A DNA stretch of 64,000 nt. Source: Rhizobacter sp. Root1221. GTDB lineage: Bacteria; Pseudomonadota; Gammaproteobacteria; Burkholderiales; Burkholderiaceae_C. The translations under genes were made by a program, and so were the position numbers. The stretch covers positions 103,633 through 167,632 of the forward strand of contig NZ_LMDI01000023.1 in NCBI RefSeq assembly GCF_001425785.1. Direction: 5' to 3'. Each line of letters opens with the position of its first letter. Positions within the stretch are counted from its first letter, which is position 1. The notes under the pieces are model-generated. The model searched no databases and had not been told where the DNA came from. It saw only the letters and a list, made by a program, of their open reading frames with translations. This document shows positions 25,456 through 36,498 of this stretch, one piece after another.

Positions 25456-26235
25456 TCAGGTCCAGCCGCCGTCCACCACGAAGCTCTGTGCGGTGCACAT
25501 GCGGGAGTCGTCCGCCGCGAGGAACAGCGCCATCGCGGCGATGTCGTCCGACTGCAGGCGGCCCGGCAGGCACTGGTTGGTGTCCATCGCGCGCTCGCCG
25601 TCCGGGGTCACCCACGTCGACAGCTGGCGCTCGGTCATCACCCAGCCCGGCACCAGCGCGTTGACGCGGATGTTGCGCGGCCCCAGGTCCCGGGCGAGCG
25701 ATCGGGTGAGGCCGTGGATGGCCGCCTTGGTCGTGGCGTAGGCCGGGTACCCCGGGCCCTTGATCATCCAGCTGGTGGACCCGAGGTTGATGATCGATCC
25801 CCCGCCCAGCGCGGCCATGTCGCCGGCCACGGCCTGTGCGGCGAAGAAGTGGTGGCGCAGGTTGACGTTCATGCATTGGTCCCAGAACGCCACCGTGACG
25901 TCCTCGACCTGGTGCCGGCGGTCGTTCGCGGCGTTGTTGACCAGCACGGCGATGGGGCCGAAGGCCTCCCGGGCGCAGGCGATCGCGTCGCGCAGCGCTT
26001 CGATGTCGGTCACGTCGCAGCGCATGAACAAGGGTGCCGGGCTGCGCGGGGCCCGGGCGTCGTTGGCGATGCGCGCCACCAGCGCGGCACCGGCATCGGC
26101 ATCGAGGTCGACGAACGCAACGTTGGCGCCCTGCGCATGGAACCGCTCGACGAAGCTCGCGCCGATGCCGGTGCTGCCCCCGCTGATGAAGACGGTGCGG
26201 CCCTGCAGGCTCGGATAGACGGCTTGGTGAAACAT
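25456..26235 (-). CDS. SDR-family oxidoreductase, probable galactose 1-dehydrogenase
   Basis: 259 residues, classical short-chain dehydrogenase: cofactor loop SGGSTGIG (18-25), NNAA at 100-103, catalytic S153, Y166 and K170 (YPAYATTK), C-terminal VDGGWT. D43/D45 after strand 2 point to NAD(H). Last gene of the leftward galactose operon, so oxidation of D-galactose (or L-arabinose/D-fucose) to the lactone is the natural reading, as for the SDR galactose dehydrogenases of Burkholderiales and rhizobia; this is context-based. ATG 26235 is chosen over a TTG at 26262. Confidence 0.8.
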   Translation of the reverse strand: MFHQAVYPSLQGRTVFISGGSTGIGASFVERFHAQGANVAFVDLDADAGAALVARIANDARAPRSPAPLFMRCDVTDIEALRDAIACAREAFGPIAVLVNNAANDRRHQVEDVTVAFWDQCMNVNLRHHFFAAQAVAGDMAALGGGSIINLGSTSWMIKGPGYPAYATTKAAIHGLTRSLARDLGPRNIRVNALVPGWVMTERQLSTWVTPDGERAMDTNQCLPGRLQSDDIAAMALFLAADDSRMCTAQSFVVDGGWT

Positions 26236-26258
26236 GGTGTGGGCCTGGTTCAGGAAGG

Positions 26259-27158
26259 TCAATCGAGGAGGCCGCGAACGGCCGCGAGGCGGTGCAGGCC
26301 CTGGGCGCTCAGCGCTTCGCCATGGCGAAGCGCCGTGACCCCGAGGAGGTCCAGGGCGCGGGCGTAGCGGCGCGTGAGGGCGTCCCCGCCCACCAGGTGC
26401 GCGACACCCACGCCGGACGGCAGCACCCCGCGCAGCTCATGCCCCACCAGCAGGCCCGACAGGTACGACGGCGCCTGCGGCGGTGGCAGTTCGCCGAAGA
26501 GGCCCTGCGTGCGCACGCCGAACAGCTGGTTCAGCAGACCGCCCGCACCGGCGCTGGCCGCCACGCCCTGCGCGAACGCGGGCTCGTCGTCGATGTCTTC
26601 GTCGATGGCGTCGGGCATCAGCGCGCCCAGCAGGCTCTGCCGGCGCAGCAGCGCGTACAGCTCACCCGTCATCGCGGTGCGCACCGACCGCATGCGGCCG
26701 CCTTCCACGAGCACCCACTTGCTGTGGGTGCCGGGCAGGCAGACCCAGTGCGGGCCGTCGCCGGCGAGCGCCTCGCGCAAGCCCAGCACCTGGGTCTCCT
26801 CGCCGCGCATCACCTCGGGGGGTGCCTGCGGCGGGCGGTGCACCACGCCGGGCGCGATCCACACGGTGCGCCCGGGCAGCGACGGTGCGTTCACTTCGCG
26901 CAGGCCGGCGGCGATCTCCGCCTCGCCGGCCGGGCAGTCGACGTACGGCACCTCGAGCCAGCCGCTGCGGCTGCCGATCATGCCGGCCATCACGATGGCG
27001 CGGTCGTCCCAGCCGGCCACCTGCTGCGCGAGCACGGTCTCAAACGCGCCCTGGCAGGCCAGCAGGCCGGCCGCGGCGCTGCGCTGCTCGATCACCGCAC
27101 CCGCCGCGTCGAGGCGGTAGGCGCGAAAGCTGCTGGTTCCCCAGTCGATCGCAATCAT
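26259..27158 (-). CDS. dgoK: 2-dehydro-3-deoxygalactonokinase
   Basis: 299 residues of the DgoK family (ASKHA fold): N-terminal phosphate loop AIDWGTSSFRAY, DCPAGEAEIAAGLREV, and CLPGTHSKWVLVEGGRMRSVRTAMTGELYALL, which is diagnostic. Phosphorylates KDGal to KDPGal with ATP in the De Ley-Doudoroff pathway. It sits 4 bases downstream of dgoD and 23 bases upstream of the dehydrogenase gene. Cytoplasmic. Confidence 0.95.
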   Translation of the reverse strand: MIAIDWGTSSFRAYRLDAAGAVIEQRSAAAGLLACQGAFETVLAQQVAGWDDRAIVMAGMIGSRSGWLEVPYVDCPAGEAEIAAGLREVNAPSLPGRTVWIAPGVVHRPPQAPPEVMRGEETQVLGLREALAGDGPHWVCLPGTHSKWVLVEGGRMRSVRTAMTGELYALLRRQSLLGALMPDAIDEDIDDEPAFAQGVAASAGAGGLLNQLFGVRTQGLFGELPPPQAPSYLSGLLVGHELRGVLPSGVGVAHLVGGDALTRRYARALDLLGVTALRHGEALSAQGLHRLAAVRGLLD

Positions 27159-27162
27159 GGGG

Positions 27163-28311
27163 TCACCACTCGGCCACGCTGCCGTCGGCGTGGCGCCACA
27201 CCGGGTTGTGCCAGTCGGGGGCGTTGCGGCTCGCGTGGATCACGCGCTCCTCGTCCACCTCGACGCCGAGCCCCGGCTTCGGCAGCGCGTGGATGTAGCC
27301 GTTGTCGATGCGGAAGTCGTCCTTGTTGATGACGTAGTCGAGCAACTCGGCGCCGCGGTTGTAGTGGATGCCCATGCTCTGCTCCTGCAGCACGGCGTTG
27401 TAGGCCACGAAGTCCACCTGCAGGCACGAGGCCAGCGCCACGGGGCCCAGCGGGCAGTGCGGTGCGAAGGCCACGTCGTAGGCCTCGGCCATCGACGCGA
27501 TCTTGTGGCACTCGGTGATGCCGCCGGCGTGCGACAGGTCGGGCTGCACGATGGCAAGGCCGCCCTTCTCGAACACCCGCTTGAACTCGTAGCGCGAGTA
27601 CATGCGTTCGCCCGCGGCCAGCGGGATCGACGTGCTGGCCGCGAGGCGCGCGTACTGCTCGTCGTGTTCGGCCAGCACCGGCTCTTCGACGAACAACGGG
27701 CGGTACGGCTCGAGCGCCTTCAGCAGCGGCTTGGCCATGGGGCCCGACACGCGGCCGTGGAAGTCGATGCCGAAGCTGATCTTCGTGCCGAGCGCGTCGT
27801 GCACGCCGGCGATCTTGGCCACGGCGATGTCGACGGCACGCGGCGTGTCGAGCATCGTCATCTCTTCCGTGCCGTTGAGCTTGAACGTGTCGAAGCCCCC
27901 TTCCATCAGGCGCTGCATGTCCTCGACGATGTCGCTCGGCCGGTCACCGCCGACCCAGCTGTACACCTTCATCTTGTCGCGCACCTTGCCGCCAAGCAGC
28001 TCGTAGACGGGCACGCCGAGGGCCTTGCCCTTGATGTCCCACAGCGCCTGGTCGATGCCGGCGATGGCGCTCATCAGGATGGCGCCGCCCCGGTAGAAGT
28101 TGCTGCGGTACATCGTCTGCCACAGGTCGTTGATGCGCATCGGGTCCTTGCCGACGAGCTCCTCGGCGAACTCCTGCACGGCAGCCTCGACGGTGCGCGA
28201 GCGGCCTTCGATGACCGGCTCGCCCCAGCCCGAGATGCCCTCGTCGGTCTCGATCTTCAGGAACATCCAGCGCGGGGCGACGCGGTAGGTGGTGAGGCGG
28301 GTGATCTTCAT
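27163..28311 (-). CDS. dgoD: D-galactonate dehydratase
   Basis: 382 residues, enolase superfamily, same length as E. coli DgoD. The catalytic residues occupy the same positions: D183 and H185 (GIDFHG), E209 (VEEP), E235 (GERMYSR), D258 and H285 (APHCPLGP). Removes water from D-galactonate to give 2-keto-3-deoxygalactonate. The ATG overlaps the dgoA stop by 4 bases. Confidence 0.97.
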   Translation of the reverse strand: MKITRLTTYRVAPRWMFLKIETDEGISGWGEPVIEGRSRTVEAAVQEFAEELVGKDPMRINDLWQTMYRSNFYRGGAILMSAIAGIDQALWDIKGKALGVPVYELLGGKVRDKMKVYSWVGGDRPSDIVEDMQRLMEGGFDTFKLNGTEEMTMLDTPRAVDIAVAKIAGVHDALGTKISFGIDFHGRVSGPMAKPLLKALEPYRPLFVEEPVLAEHDEQYARLAASTSIPLAAGERMYSRYEFKRVFEKGGLAIVQPDLSHAGGITECHKIASMAEAYDVAFAPHCPLGPVALASCLQVDFVAYNAVLQEQSMGIHYNRGAELLDYVINKDDFRIDNGYIHALPKPGLGVEVDEERVIHASRNAPDWHNPVWRHADGSVAEW

Positions 28312-28922
28312 GGCGTGGCTTCTCGGTAGGCGTTGACAAAGGCGCCCGCCATCTCGGCGGTGCGTGCGGGAAGTTGGCCCGGCGCGTAGAGGTCGCTGCC
28401 GAGCCCGGCGCCGATGCAACCGGCGCGCAGGTAGTCGCGGAGGTTGGCCGGGGTGACACCCCCGACCGCAAACAGGGGCACCGGCGGCAGCACCGCGCGG
28501 AGCGCCTTCACGTGGCCCGGCCCGTAGGTGGTGGCCGGGAACAGCTTCAGGGCCTGCGCCCCGGCGTCCAGCGCGTCGAACCCTTCGCTGGCGGTGGCAA
28601 AACCGGCGGCCACGTGGAGGCCGCGTTTCACGGCGTGGGCGATCAGCGACGGCCGGGTGTTCGGCGTGACGACGAGCCGGCCGCCCACGTTGGCCAGCGC
28701 GTCGGCGTCGGCCTCGCGCAACACGGTGCCGCCGCCGATCAGCGCGCGGTCGCCGAACTTGCGGGCCACCGCGCCAATGCTGGTGCGCCACTCGGGCGAG
28801 TTCAGCGGGATCTCGATCGCGTCGAAGCCGGCATCGACCAGCGCTTGCACGTGATCGAGAGCTTCGTCGGGACGGATGCCACGCAGGATGGCGATGAGCG
28901 GGAGTCGGGTGGGCCAGGTCAT
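28308..28922 (-). CDS. dgoA: 2-dehydro-3-deoxy-6-phosphogalactonate aldolase
   Basis: 204 residues of the KDPG/KDPGal aldolase family with Schiff-base lysine K126 (ALKLFPA) and E37 (IEIPL); [10 protein letters not shown] is characteristic of the galactonate type. It splits KDPGal to pyruvate and glyceraldehyde 3-phosphate. The stop overlaps the dgoD start and the start overlaps the YgjV-family gene stop (both ATGA), so translation is coupled across three genes. Confidence 0.95.
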   Translation of the reverse strand: MTWPTRLPLIAILRGIRPDEALDHVQALVDAGFDAIEIPLNSPEWRTSIGAVARKFGDRALIGGGTVLREADADALANVGGRLVVTPNTRPSLIAHAVKRGLHVAAGFATASEGFDALDAGAQALKLFPATTYGPGHVKALRAVLPPVPLFAVGGVTPANLRDYLRAGCIGAGLGSDLYAPGQLPARTAEMAGAFVNAYREATP

Positions 28923-29488
28923 GGGTGTGTGGGGTGTGACGGGTCGGAAATTGGAAGGCGGGCTTGCCGCTTCAGGCGCCACGCGCCGTAGCCGCTGGCC
29001 ATGGCCGTGGCGGCGATGGACAACACCTGCTCCACGGATTGGTGGATCAGCGCGTTGCACAACCAGAGGGCCGACACGACGCACATCGCCGTGCGCAGCC
29101 GGTGGCCGCGGAGGTAGAACATGGCGTAGCTGGTCAGCATCGAGGCGAGGAGCACGGCGACGGTGGGCACGCCGTCCCAGGTGAGCACGGCCAACACCAC
29201 CGCCAGCGTGATGAAAGTACCACATAGCACCGGCCGCGTGCGCCCGCCGGGCTCGTGGAACACCATCGACGTGCCCTGGCGCACCACCGTCAGCAGGTTG
29301 ACGGCCGCGGCCGTCTCCGCCCCGATGGCCGCGTTGTGGCAGGCCCAGAGCACGGCGGCGAGCCCGGTGCGCCAGCGCAGCGCCTGGTCGGACGCATGCA
29401 CCAGGCCGCTGACCGTCAGCGCGAGGGCCACCCCGCCGGTCGCATGTGCGAACCCGGCGGAAGCCACGGCGGACAGGTCGAACGGCAT
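28919..29488 (-). CDS. YgjV-family inner-membrane protein
   Basis: 189 residues with about five to six membrane segments and the Imp-YgjV (PF10688) pattern: [30 protein letters not shown] followed by helices with a short basic tail. The family has no assigned function. It lies between the GH42 gene (12-base gap) and dgoA (4-base overlap) inside the galactose operon, which makes a role in sugar uptake, efflux or membrane sensing plausible but unproven. Confidence 0.78.
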   Translation of the reverse strand: MPFDLSAVASAGFAHATGGVALALTVSGLVHASDQALRWRTGLAAVLWACHNAAIGAETAAAVNLLTVVRQGTSMVFHEPGGRTRPVLCGTFITLAVVLAVLTWDGVPTVAVLLASMLTSYAMFYLRGHRLRTAMCVVSALWLCNALIHQSVEQVLSIAATAMASGYGAWRLKRQARLPISDPSHPTHP

Positions 29489-29500
29489 GGGTCGAACCTC

Positions 29501-31486
29501 TCAGGCGGTGCGGGAGTCGTCCACCCACCAGGCGGCCACCCCGGCGGTGTCGAGCACCGGACCACCGACCACGAAGCGAGCGTTCGCCGGGGCGGGCACC
29601 CGCACGGGCGCGTCGCCGTAGTGGATGGCGAACTGCAACTTGCCACGGCGGCGCAGCCGCAGGCCGTCGGGCAACGGTTCGGCGGGCACGCCCGCCTCCG
29701 CGGCGGCCTGGCGCATCAGGGCATCGAGGCCCGTGGCGTCGAGCCAGCCCGACACGTACCGGGTGTTGCCGTGCCGCACGATGGCCGCGTGGCCGTCGGC
29801 ATAGCGGGCCTCGACGCCCAGCGTGGCTGGCACGTCGAGCACGTCGCGCCAGCGGGTGACCTGCGCGGACGCCGCGCCCGGGAACCCAGCGCCCACGGCC
29901 TCCAGCGGGAAGCTCACGCCGGGGCGGAGCCCTTCCACCGCCACCACCCGCAGGCCGGGCAGCAGCGACCTCAGCGCGCCCGGCGGCAGGCCGGCGGCGA
30001 TGTGCATCTCCGACGTGCGCGAACCACTGCGCGGCCCGAACACCAGGTGGGCGCCACAACGCTGCAGGCGGCCGGCAAGGCCGGCATCCACCACCGCCAG
30101 CGTGGGCGCCACCACCAGCGCGTAGCCGGTGAAGTCGCCCGAGGCGGGCACGATGTCCACGTCCAGGCCGAGGCGGCGCAACGCGCCGTACCAGGCGAGT
30201 TGCAGGGCCTGCACGTCGAAGTCGGGGCTGTTGGGCAACGCATCGATGGCCCACTTGCCGGTGTAGTCCACCAGCAGCGCCACCGCGGCGCGCGTGGTGG
30301 CCTCGACCGGCACGTCCTGCAGTTCACGCGCCACGGTGGTGGCCTCGTGGCCGCCTGCATCCAGCATGTTGTCGGGCGTGTTCAGGCCGGAATGCAGTTG
30401 CTCCTGCGCGTACGGCAGTTGGCGCCAGCGGAAGTACGACACCAGTTCGGCGCCGTGGGCAAAGGCCTCCCACGTCCAGGCGCGCACCATGCCCGGGGCG
30501 GGCAGCGCGTTCCAGGGCGCCCAGTTCACGGGCCCGGCCTGCTGTTCCATCACCCACCAGCGGCCACCGGCCACGCCGCGGTACAGGTCGTGGTGGAACG
30601 CGGCGATGTCGGGGTGACCCGTGCGGCGGTGTGCGGCGCGCTCGGCTTCGGACGCGATGCGCGTGCCCTCGAGGTGGCCGAGCGGGTAGTTGTCCCACGT
30701 GGCGATGTCGAGGTCCCGGCCCATCTCGTGGTGCTCGAACTCGCTGAAAAAGCCCATGAAGTTGTGCAACACGTCGCGGCCCGGCGCGAGGCGGCGCAGG
30801 ATCTCGACCTGCATGCGGTTGTAGCGCAGCACTTCGTCGGACACGAAACGCCGGAACGCGAGCAGGTGCGACGGGTTCGGCGGCGCCGGCATCGCGACGG
30901 GCAGGCCCACGTCCTCGAAGCGGTCGTAGTCCATGCTCCAGAAGACGTTGCCCCAGGCCGTGTTCAGCTCGCCAATGTTGGCGTAGTTCGCCGCCAGCCA
31001 CTGGCGGAAGCGGGCGAGCGCGTTCGGCGAGTACGACACGACGGTGTCGTGGCAGCCGTATTCGTTGTCGGTCTGCCAGGCGATCACGGCCGGGTGTGCG
31101 CCATACCGCTCGGCCATCGCTGCGACGACCCGTTCGCTGGCCGCGAAGAACACATCGCTCGAGAAGCAGTAGTGGCGGCGTGACCCGAAACCCTTGGTGC
31201 GCCCGGCGGCATCCACCGCCAGGATCTCGGGGTGGGCGTCCACCAGCCAGTGCGGCGGCGCAGCCGTGGGGGTGCCCAGCACCACCTGCAGGCCGGCTGC
31301 GGCGAGCGCATCGATCGCGCGGTCGAGCCAGGCCCAGTCGAAGTGGCCCTGGCGCGGCTCGATCAAACCCCAGGCGAACTCCGCGATGCGCACGGTCGAC
31401 AGCCCCATCTCGGCCATCCGGCGTGCGTCCGATGCCCAGAGGGACTCGTCCCATTGTTCGGGGTAATAGCAAACGCCCAGCTTCAT
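29501..31486 (-). CDS. Beta-galactosidase, glycoside hydrolase family 42
   Basis: 661 residues with the GH42 layout: TIM barrel starting [16 protein letters not shown], acid/base E142 in TDNEYG and nucleophile E314 in [12 protein letters not shown], then the trimerisation domain (about 390-600) and a small C-terminal beta domain. No signal peptide, so it works in the cytoplasm on imported galactosides. First gene of the leftward operon feeding the galactonate pathway; its promoter lies in the divergent region shared with the GH35 gene. Confidence 0.95.
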   Translation of the reverse strand: MKLGVCYYPEQWDESLWASDARRMAEMGLSTVRIAEFAWGLIEPRQGHFDWAWLDRAIDALAAAGLQVVLGTPTAAPPHWLVDAHPEILAVDAAGRTKGFGSRRHYCFSSDVFFAASERVVAAMAERYGAHPAVIAWQTDNEYGCHDTVVSYSPNALARFRQWLAANYANIGELNTAWGNVFWSMDYDRFEDVGLPVAMPAPPNPSHLLAFRRFVSDEVLRYNRMQVEILRRLAPGRDVLHNFMGFFSEFEHHEMGRDLDIATWDNYPLGHLEGTRIASEAERAAHRRTGHPDIAAFHHDLYRGVAGGRWWVMEQQAGPVNWAPWNALPAPGMVRAWTWEAFAHGAELVSYFRWRQLPYAQEQLHSGLNTPDNMLDAGGHEATTVARELQDVPVEATTRAAVALLVDYTGKWAIDALPNSPDFDVQALQLAWYGALRRLGLDVDIVPASGDFTGYALVVAPTLAVVDAGLAGRLQRCGAHLVFGPRSGSRTSEMHIAAGLPPGALRSLLPGLRVVAVEGLRPGVSFPLEAVGAGFPGAASAQVTRWRDVLDVPATLGVEARYADGHAAIVRHGNTRYVSGWLDATGLDALMRQAAAEAGVPAEPLPDGLRLRRRGKLQFAIHYGDAPVRVPAPANARFVVGGPVLDTAGVAAWWVDDSRTA

Positions 31487-31517
31487 GCCAAGGGCCTCAT
31501 CAAGTTGTGTTGGGTAA

Positions 31518-31547
31518 AGCTTAACCGCTTAACTAATTTGGCGTCAA
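31518..31547 (-). promoter_or_regulatory. Promoter of the leftward galactose operon
   Basis: Read on the minus strand, TTGACG (plus 31542-31547) and TAAGCT (31518-31523) are spaced 18 bases and lie 31-60 bases before the GH42 ATG. The operator-like TTAACCGCTTAA overlaps the -10 and adjoining spacer, a position that fits repression. Inferred from sequence only. Confidence 0.55.
31521..31532. promoter_or_regulatory. LacI-type operator candidate O1
   Basis: TTAACCGCTTAA: TTAA arms around a central CG, as expected of LacI-family operators. A near-identical copy is found 114 bases away on the other side of the divergent promoters, and a LacI-family gene ends the rightward operon. Confidence 0.6.
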
Positions 31548-31634
31548 CCGCCCGCTCAATGACCCACTCGGCGGAGGCCAGATACGGGTTTTCCCGCTAT
31601 GGAAGCTGGGAAGTCGCCTGCAAACTCCGTTCAG

Positions 31635-31646
31635 TTAATCGCTTAA
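31635..31646. promoter_or_regulatory. LacI-type operator candidate O2
   Basis: TTAATCGCTTAA differs from O1 by one base (CCGC to TCGC) and lies 9 bases upstream of the GH35 start, where it would block transcription or translation of the rightward operon. Confidence 0.6.
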
Positions 31647-31655
31647 GCCAATCTG

Positions 31656-34058
31656 ATGACCTCTGCCGCCAAACCCCCGATTGCCCTGCAGGTGCCCCCC
31701 GCCCGGATCACCGCGGAAACGGGCTTCCTCCAGCTCGGGCGTTACCCCCGCGCCGGCCGTGAGCTGACCGTCAACAGCCGCTGGATCGAACGCGACGGCC
31801 AGCCGTGGATGCCGGTGATGGGCGAGTTCCACTACTCGCGCTTCCCCGAATCGGAATGGCGCACGGAACTGCAGAAGATGGCCGCCGGCGGGATCGACAT
31901 CGTGGCCACCTACGTGTTCTGGAACCACCACGAGGAAGTCCAGGGCCAGTTCGACTGGCATGGCCAGCGCAACCTGCGCCGCTTCACGGAACTGGCCGCC
32001 GAGACCGGCCTGCTGTTCTACCTGCGCCCCGGCCCGTGGGTGCACGCCGAAGCGCGCCTGGGCGGCCTGCCCGACTGGCTCGTGGCCGAAGGCCCCGTGC
32101 GCAACAACGACGCCGGTTACCTGCGGCACGTCGAGCGCTTCTATGGTGAGATCGCCACGCAGCTGCGCGGCCTGATGTGGTGCGACGGCGGTCCGGTGAT
32201 CGGCCTGCAGATCGAGAACGAATACGACCAGGTGGGCCCGGGCCGCGGCGCGGAACACATCGCGGCGCTGCAGCAGATCGCCATCGCGAAGGGCCTCACG
32301 GTGCCGTTGTACACGGTGACCGGCTGGCCCACGCTCGACATCCCCGAACGCGACGTGATCCCGGTGTCCGGGGCGTACGCGGATGGCTTCTGGAGCGGCT
32401 CGGCCGAGCCGTTGCCCCCGTCCGGCGTGTTCCTGTTCGACACCAGCCGCGCCATCGGCGAGATGGGCAACGTGGGCGGCACGCCCGCGGCCGGCCGCAT
32501 CGACAAGTCGCACTACCCGTTTTTCCTGGCCGAGGCCGGCGGCGGCATGCACGTGTCGTACCATCGCCGCCCCGCGGTCACCACGGATGACGTGGCGGCC
32601 ACCGCGCTGGTGCAGGTAGGCTCCGGCGCCAACCTCTACGGCTATTACATGTACCACGGCGGGGCCAATCCCGCGGCGATCGTCCCGGGCGCCACCCTCA
32701 ACGAGACCCAGGCCACCGGCTACCCCAACGACGTGCCCGTGATCGGCTACGACTTCCGCGCCCCCCTCGGCCAGTACGGCCAGGTGCGGCCTTCCTATGG
32801 CCGGCTGCGTTGCCTGCACCAGTTCATGGCCGCGTTCGGCGCGGACGTGGCGGCCATGGACGCCGTGCTGCCCGACGACCGTGCGCCATCGCCCGATGAC
32901 CGCACCAAGCTGCGCGTGGCGTTGCGCGGTGCCGGGGACGAGGCGTTCCTGTTCGTGAACAACCACGTGCGCCACCACCCGATGCCCGACTTCGCCGGCG
33001 TGCAGTTCGACGTGGCCACGTCGCGTGGCACCGTGCGGCTGCCCGCGGCACCGGTCACCGTGCGCACCGGCGCCTACTTCATCTGGCCGGTGGGCCTGCG
33101 CCTCGGCGCGGCCCGCCTCGCCCACGCCACCGTGCAACCGCTCACCCGCTGGACCGACGGCGGCCGCCAGGTGTTCGTGGCATTCGCGCTGCCGGGCATC
33201 GACAGCACGCTGTGTTTCGACACCGCCGGCGTGCAGGCCATCGGCCTGCCGGCGGCCCAGGTGCGGTGCACGGACGACGGCTGGTTCGTCACCGCCGAAC
33301 CGGGCCAGGCACCGCTCGTCTTCACCGTCACGGATGCCGACGGCGTGGTCCACACGGTGGTGCTGCTGTCGCAGGACCAGGCCGACCAGTGCCTGCACAC
33401 CCGCACCCTCGGCCGCGACCGCCTGCTGATCAGCGACCAGCCGCTGCACCTCGACGGCACCGACGCCGTGCTGTCCGTGCCGAACGACCAGCGCGGCAGC
33501 GTGCAGGTGTTCCCGGCCGACGATTTGCCCGGCGGTGGGACCGGCTTCCTGTCGATCGATGCCGGTGTCGCCCCGGTGTACCTGGACCCGGTCGGGGTCG
33601 AGGTGCTGCGCATGAACGCGCAACCGCCCGCCGTGCAGTGGGGCCCGGTGGTCTCGTGGCGCGGCAAGTCCACGCCCCTGGCGCCCGACGACACCGCCTA
33701 CGACACGGCCACCCGGCTGCGCCTGACCATCCCCGACAGCGTGCCCACCGGCTCGGGCCGCGTGCTGCTCACGCTCGACTATGTGGGCGACACCGCCCGG
33801 CTGTACGCCGACGGCGAACTCGTCGACGACCACTTCCACGACGGCGAACCGTGGTACATCGGCATCGACCGCTTCGCCGCGGACGGCCGCTGGCCCCGCT
33901 TCGAACTCGCGATCCTCGCCGCCGACCCGGTTGCCCCCATCTTCCTGGAAGACAAGGCCCGGGCACGCCTGCACCGCACCCCGGTGCCCACCTTGCTGAG
34001 CGTGCGCCTCCAGGCGTGGCGCACCCACCGCGTGCCGTTCGGCCCGTCGCAACTCTGA
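31656..34058 (+). CDS. Beta-galactosidase, glycoside hydrolase family 35
   Basis: 800 residues. The GH35 barrel shows GEFHYSRFP, the acid/base glutamate E189 in QIENEYD, and the nucleophile E293 in FLAEAGGG; C-terminal beta-sandwich domains follow to the end. No signal peptide, so it is probably cytoplasmic, like the GH42 enzyme across the divergent promoters. The start lacks a clear Shine-Dalgarno and lies just after operator O2, so it may have a very short leader. First gene of the rightward operon; two unrelated beta-galactosidases suggest different linkages or chain lengths. Confidence 0.94.
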   Translation: MTSAAKPPIALQVPPARITAETGFLQLGRYPRAGRELTVNSRWIERDGQPWMPVMGEFHYSRFPESEWRTELQKMAAGGIDIVATYVFWNHHEEVQGQFDWHGQRNLRRFTELAAETGLLFYLRPGPWVHAEARLGGLPDWLVAEGPVRNNDAGYLRHVERFYGEIATQLRGLMWCDGGPVIGLQIENEYDQVGPGRGAEHIAALQQIAIAKGLTVPLYTVTGWPTLDIPERDVIPVSGAYADGFWSGSAEPLPPSGVFLFDTSRAIGEMGNVGGTPAAGRIDKSHYPFFLAEAGGGMHVSYHRRPAVTTDDVAATALVQVGSGANLYGYYMYHGGANPAAIVPGATLNETQATGYPNDVPVIGYDFRAPLGQYGQVRPSYGRLRCLHQFMAAFGADVAAMDAVLPDDRAPSPDDRTKLRVALRGAGDEAFLFVNNHVRHHPMPDFAGVQFDVATSRGTVRLPAAPVTVRTGAYFIWPVGLRLGAARLAHATVQPLTRWTDGGRQVFVAFALPGIDSTLCFDTAGVQAIGLPAAQVRCTDDGWFVTAEPGQAPLVFTVTDADGVVHTVVLLSQDQADQCLHTRTLGRDRLLISDQPLHLDGTDAVLSVPNDQRGSVQVFPADDLPGGGTGFLSIDAGVAPVYLDPVGVEVLRMNAQPPAVQWGPVVSWRGKSTPLAPDDTAYDTATRLRLTIPDSVPTGSGRVLLTLDYVGDTARLYADGELVDDHFHDGEPWYIGIDRFAADGRWPRFELAILAADPVAPIFLEDKARARLHRTPVPTLLSVRLQAWRTHRVPFGPSQL

Positions 34059-34069
34059 TTGGATTTCCC

Positions 34070-35194
<1,125 letters not shown>

Positions 35195-35202
35195 TTGACA
35201 TG

Positions 35203-35220
35203 GGCTGCCACATCGCAGCC
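35203..35220 (+). other. Intercistronic stem-loop before the binding-protein gene
   Basis: GGCTGC-CACATC-GCAGCC forms a 6-base stem with a 6-base loop between the ATPase gene and the binding-protein gene. There is no U-tract, so it is more likely an mRNA-stability or processing element that could raise binding-protein levels than a terminator. Confidence 0.35.
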
Positions 35221-35274
35221 GACGCGACCGTCCGCGTGTTCGACGGAGTGAGTTCACCGCAAGGAGACACTGGC

Positions 35275-36498
35275 ATGACAACGATTCGCAACCTCGGCAC
35301 CCCATCGCGCCGCCGCACCACCCTCGCGATCGCCGCAGCGGCCTGCCTGGGTGCGTTGTTCGGCACCCCGCTCGCCCACGCCGCCGGCAAGGGTGAACTG
35401 CTGATCTGGATCAACGGCGACAAGGGCTACGAAGGCCTCGCCAAGATCGGCGAGAAGTTCACGAAGGACACCGGCGTGGTCGTCAAGGTCGAGCACCCCG
35501 AGGAAGCCATCGCCAAGTTCGAGCAGGCCGCGGCCGCGGGCAAGGGCCCGGACATCTGGATCTGGCCGCACGACCGCTCGGGCAGCTGGGCCAGCGCGGG
35601 CCTGATCACGCCGGTGTCGCCGTCGAAGAAGACGGTCGACGGCATCGACGAACTCGCGTGGAAGGCCTGGACCTTCGGCGGCAAGACCTGGGGCTACCCC
35701 ATCTCGATCGAGGCCGTGGGCCTGATCTACAACAAGGACATGGTCAAGACGCCGCCGTCGTCGTGGGACGAGGTGATGGCGCTCGACAAGCAGCTGTCCG
35801 CCCAGAAGAAGCACGCCATCCTCTGGCCCACCACCGAGATCTACTACTCGTACGGCCTGATCTCCGCCGGCGGCTACGCGTTCAAGCGCAACGCCGACGG
35901 CACGTACGACGCGAAGGACGTGGGCGTGAACCGCCCCGGCGCCATCAAGGGCATCGACACGCTGATGACCCTCATCAAGTCGGGCGCGGTGCCGAAGACC
36001 GCGAACTATGCCGACGCCGAAGCCGCGATGAACGAAGGCCGCGTGGCGATGATGATCAACGGCCCGTGGAGCTGGAACAACCTGAAGAAGAGCAAGATCA
36101 ACTTCGGCGTGGCCCCGTTCCCGAAGGTGGACGGCAAGCAGGGCGGTCCGTTCGTGGGCGTGCTGGGCGCCATGGTGAGCACCGCCAGCACCAACAAGGA
36201 ACTGGCCAACGAGTTCATCGAGAACTACGTGCTGTCGCCGGCCGGCCTGAAGGCCATGAACGCCCACGTGCCGCTGGGCGTGCCGGCGAACAAGGCCTAC
36301 TATGCCGAACTGAAGTCGGACCCGCTGATCGCCGGCACCATGCAGGCGGCCCAGGCAGGCACGCCGATGCCCAACAACGCGGAGATGACGCGCTTCTGGA
36401 CGGTCATGTCCGCCGCCATGCAGAACATCACCCAAGGCCGCGAGCCGGTGAAGGAAGGTCTCGACCGTGCGGCCCAGCGAATCAAGGGTGGTGAATGA
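35275..36498 (+). CDS. Oligosaccharide-binding protein (MalE type)
   Basis: 407 residues with an N-terminal signal peptide ([22 protein letters not shown], cleavage near residue 38) and a MalE-like mature chain ([25 protein letters not shown], then [21 protein letters not shown], and [24 protein letters not shown]). Periplasmic receptor for the adjacent importer. AAGGAG lies eight bases before ATG 35275. The close MalE resemblance would suggest maltodextrins in isolation; the two beta-galactosidases and galactonate pathway argue for galacto-oligosaccharides, as in GanSPQ-type systems. Confidence 0.92.
   Translation: MTTIRNLGTPSRRRTTLAIAAAACLGALFGTPLAHAAGKGELLIWINGDKGYEGLAKIGEKFTKDTGVVVKVEHPEEAIAKFEQAAAAGKGPDIWIWPHDRSGSWASAGLITPVSPSKKTVDGIDELAWKAWTFGGKTWGYPISIEAVGLIYNKDMVKTPPSSWDEVMALDKQLSAQKKHAILWPTTEIYYSYGLISAGGYAFKRNADGTYDAKDVGVNRPGAIKGIDTLMTLIKSGAVPKTANYADAEAAMNEGRVAMMINGPWSWNNLKKSKINFGVAPFPKVDGKQGGPFVGVLGAMVSTASTNKELANEFIENYVLSPAGLKAMNAHVPLGVPANKAYYAELKSDPLIAGTMQAAQAGTPMPNNAEMTRFWTVMSAAMQNITQGREPVKEGLDRAAQRIKGGE

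Noticed and set aside
31635-34052. An 805-codon minus-strand frame opposite the GH35 gene
   Set aside because: Antisense shadow; the plus strand carries both catalytic glutamates and the complete GH35 fold.
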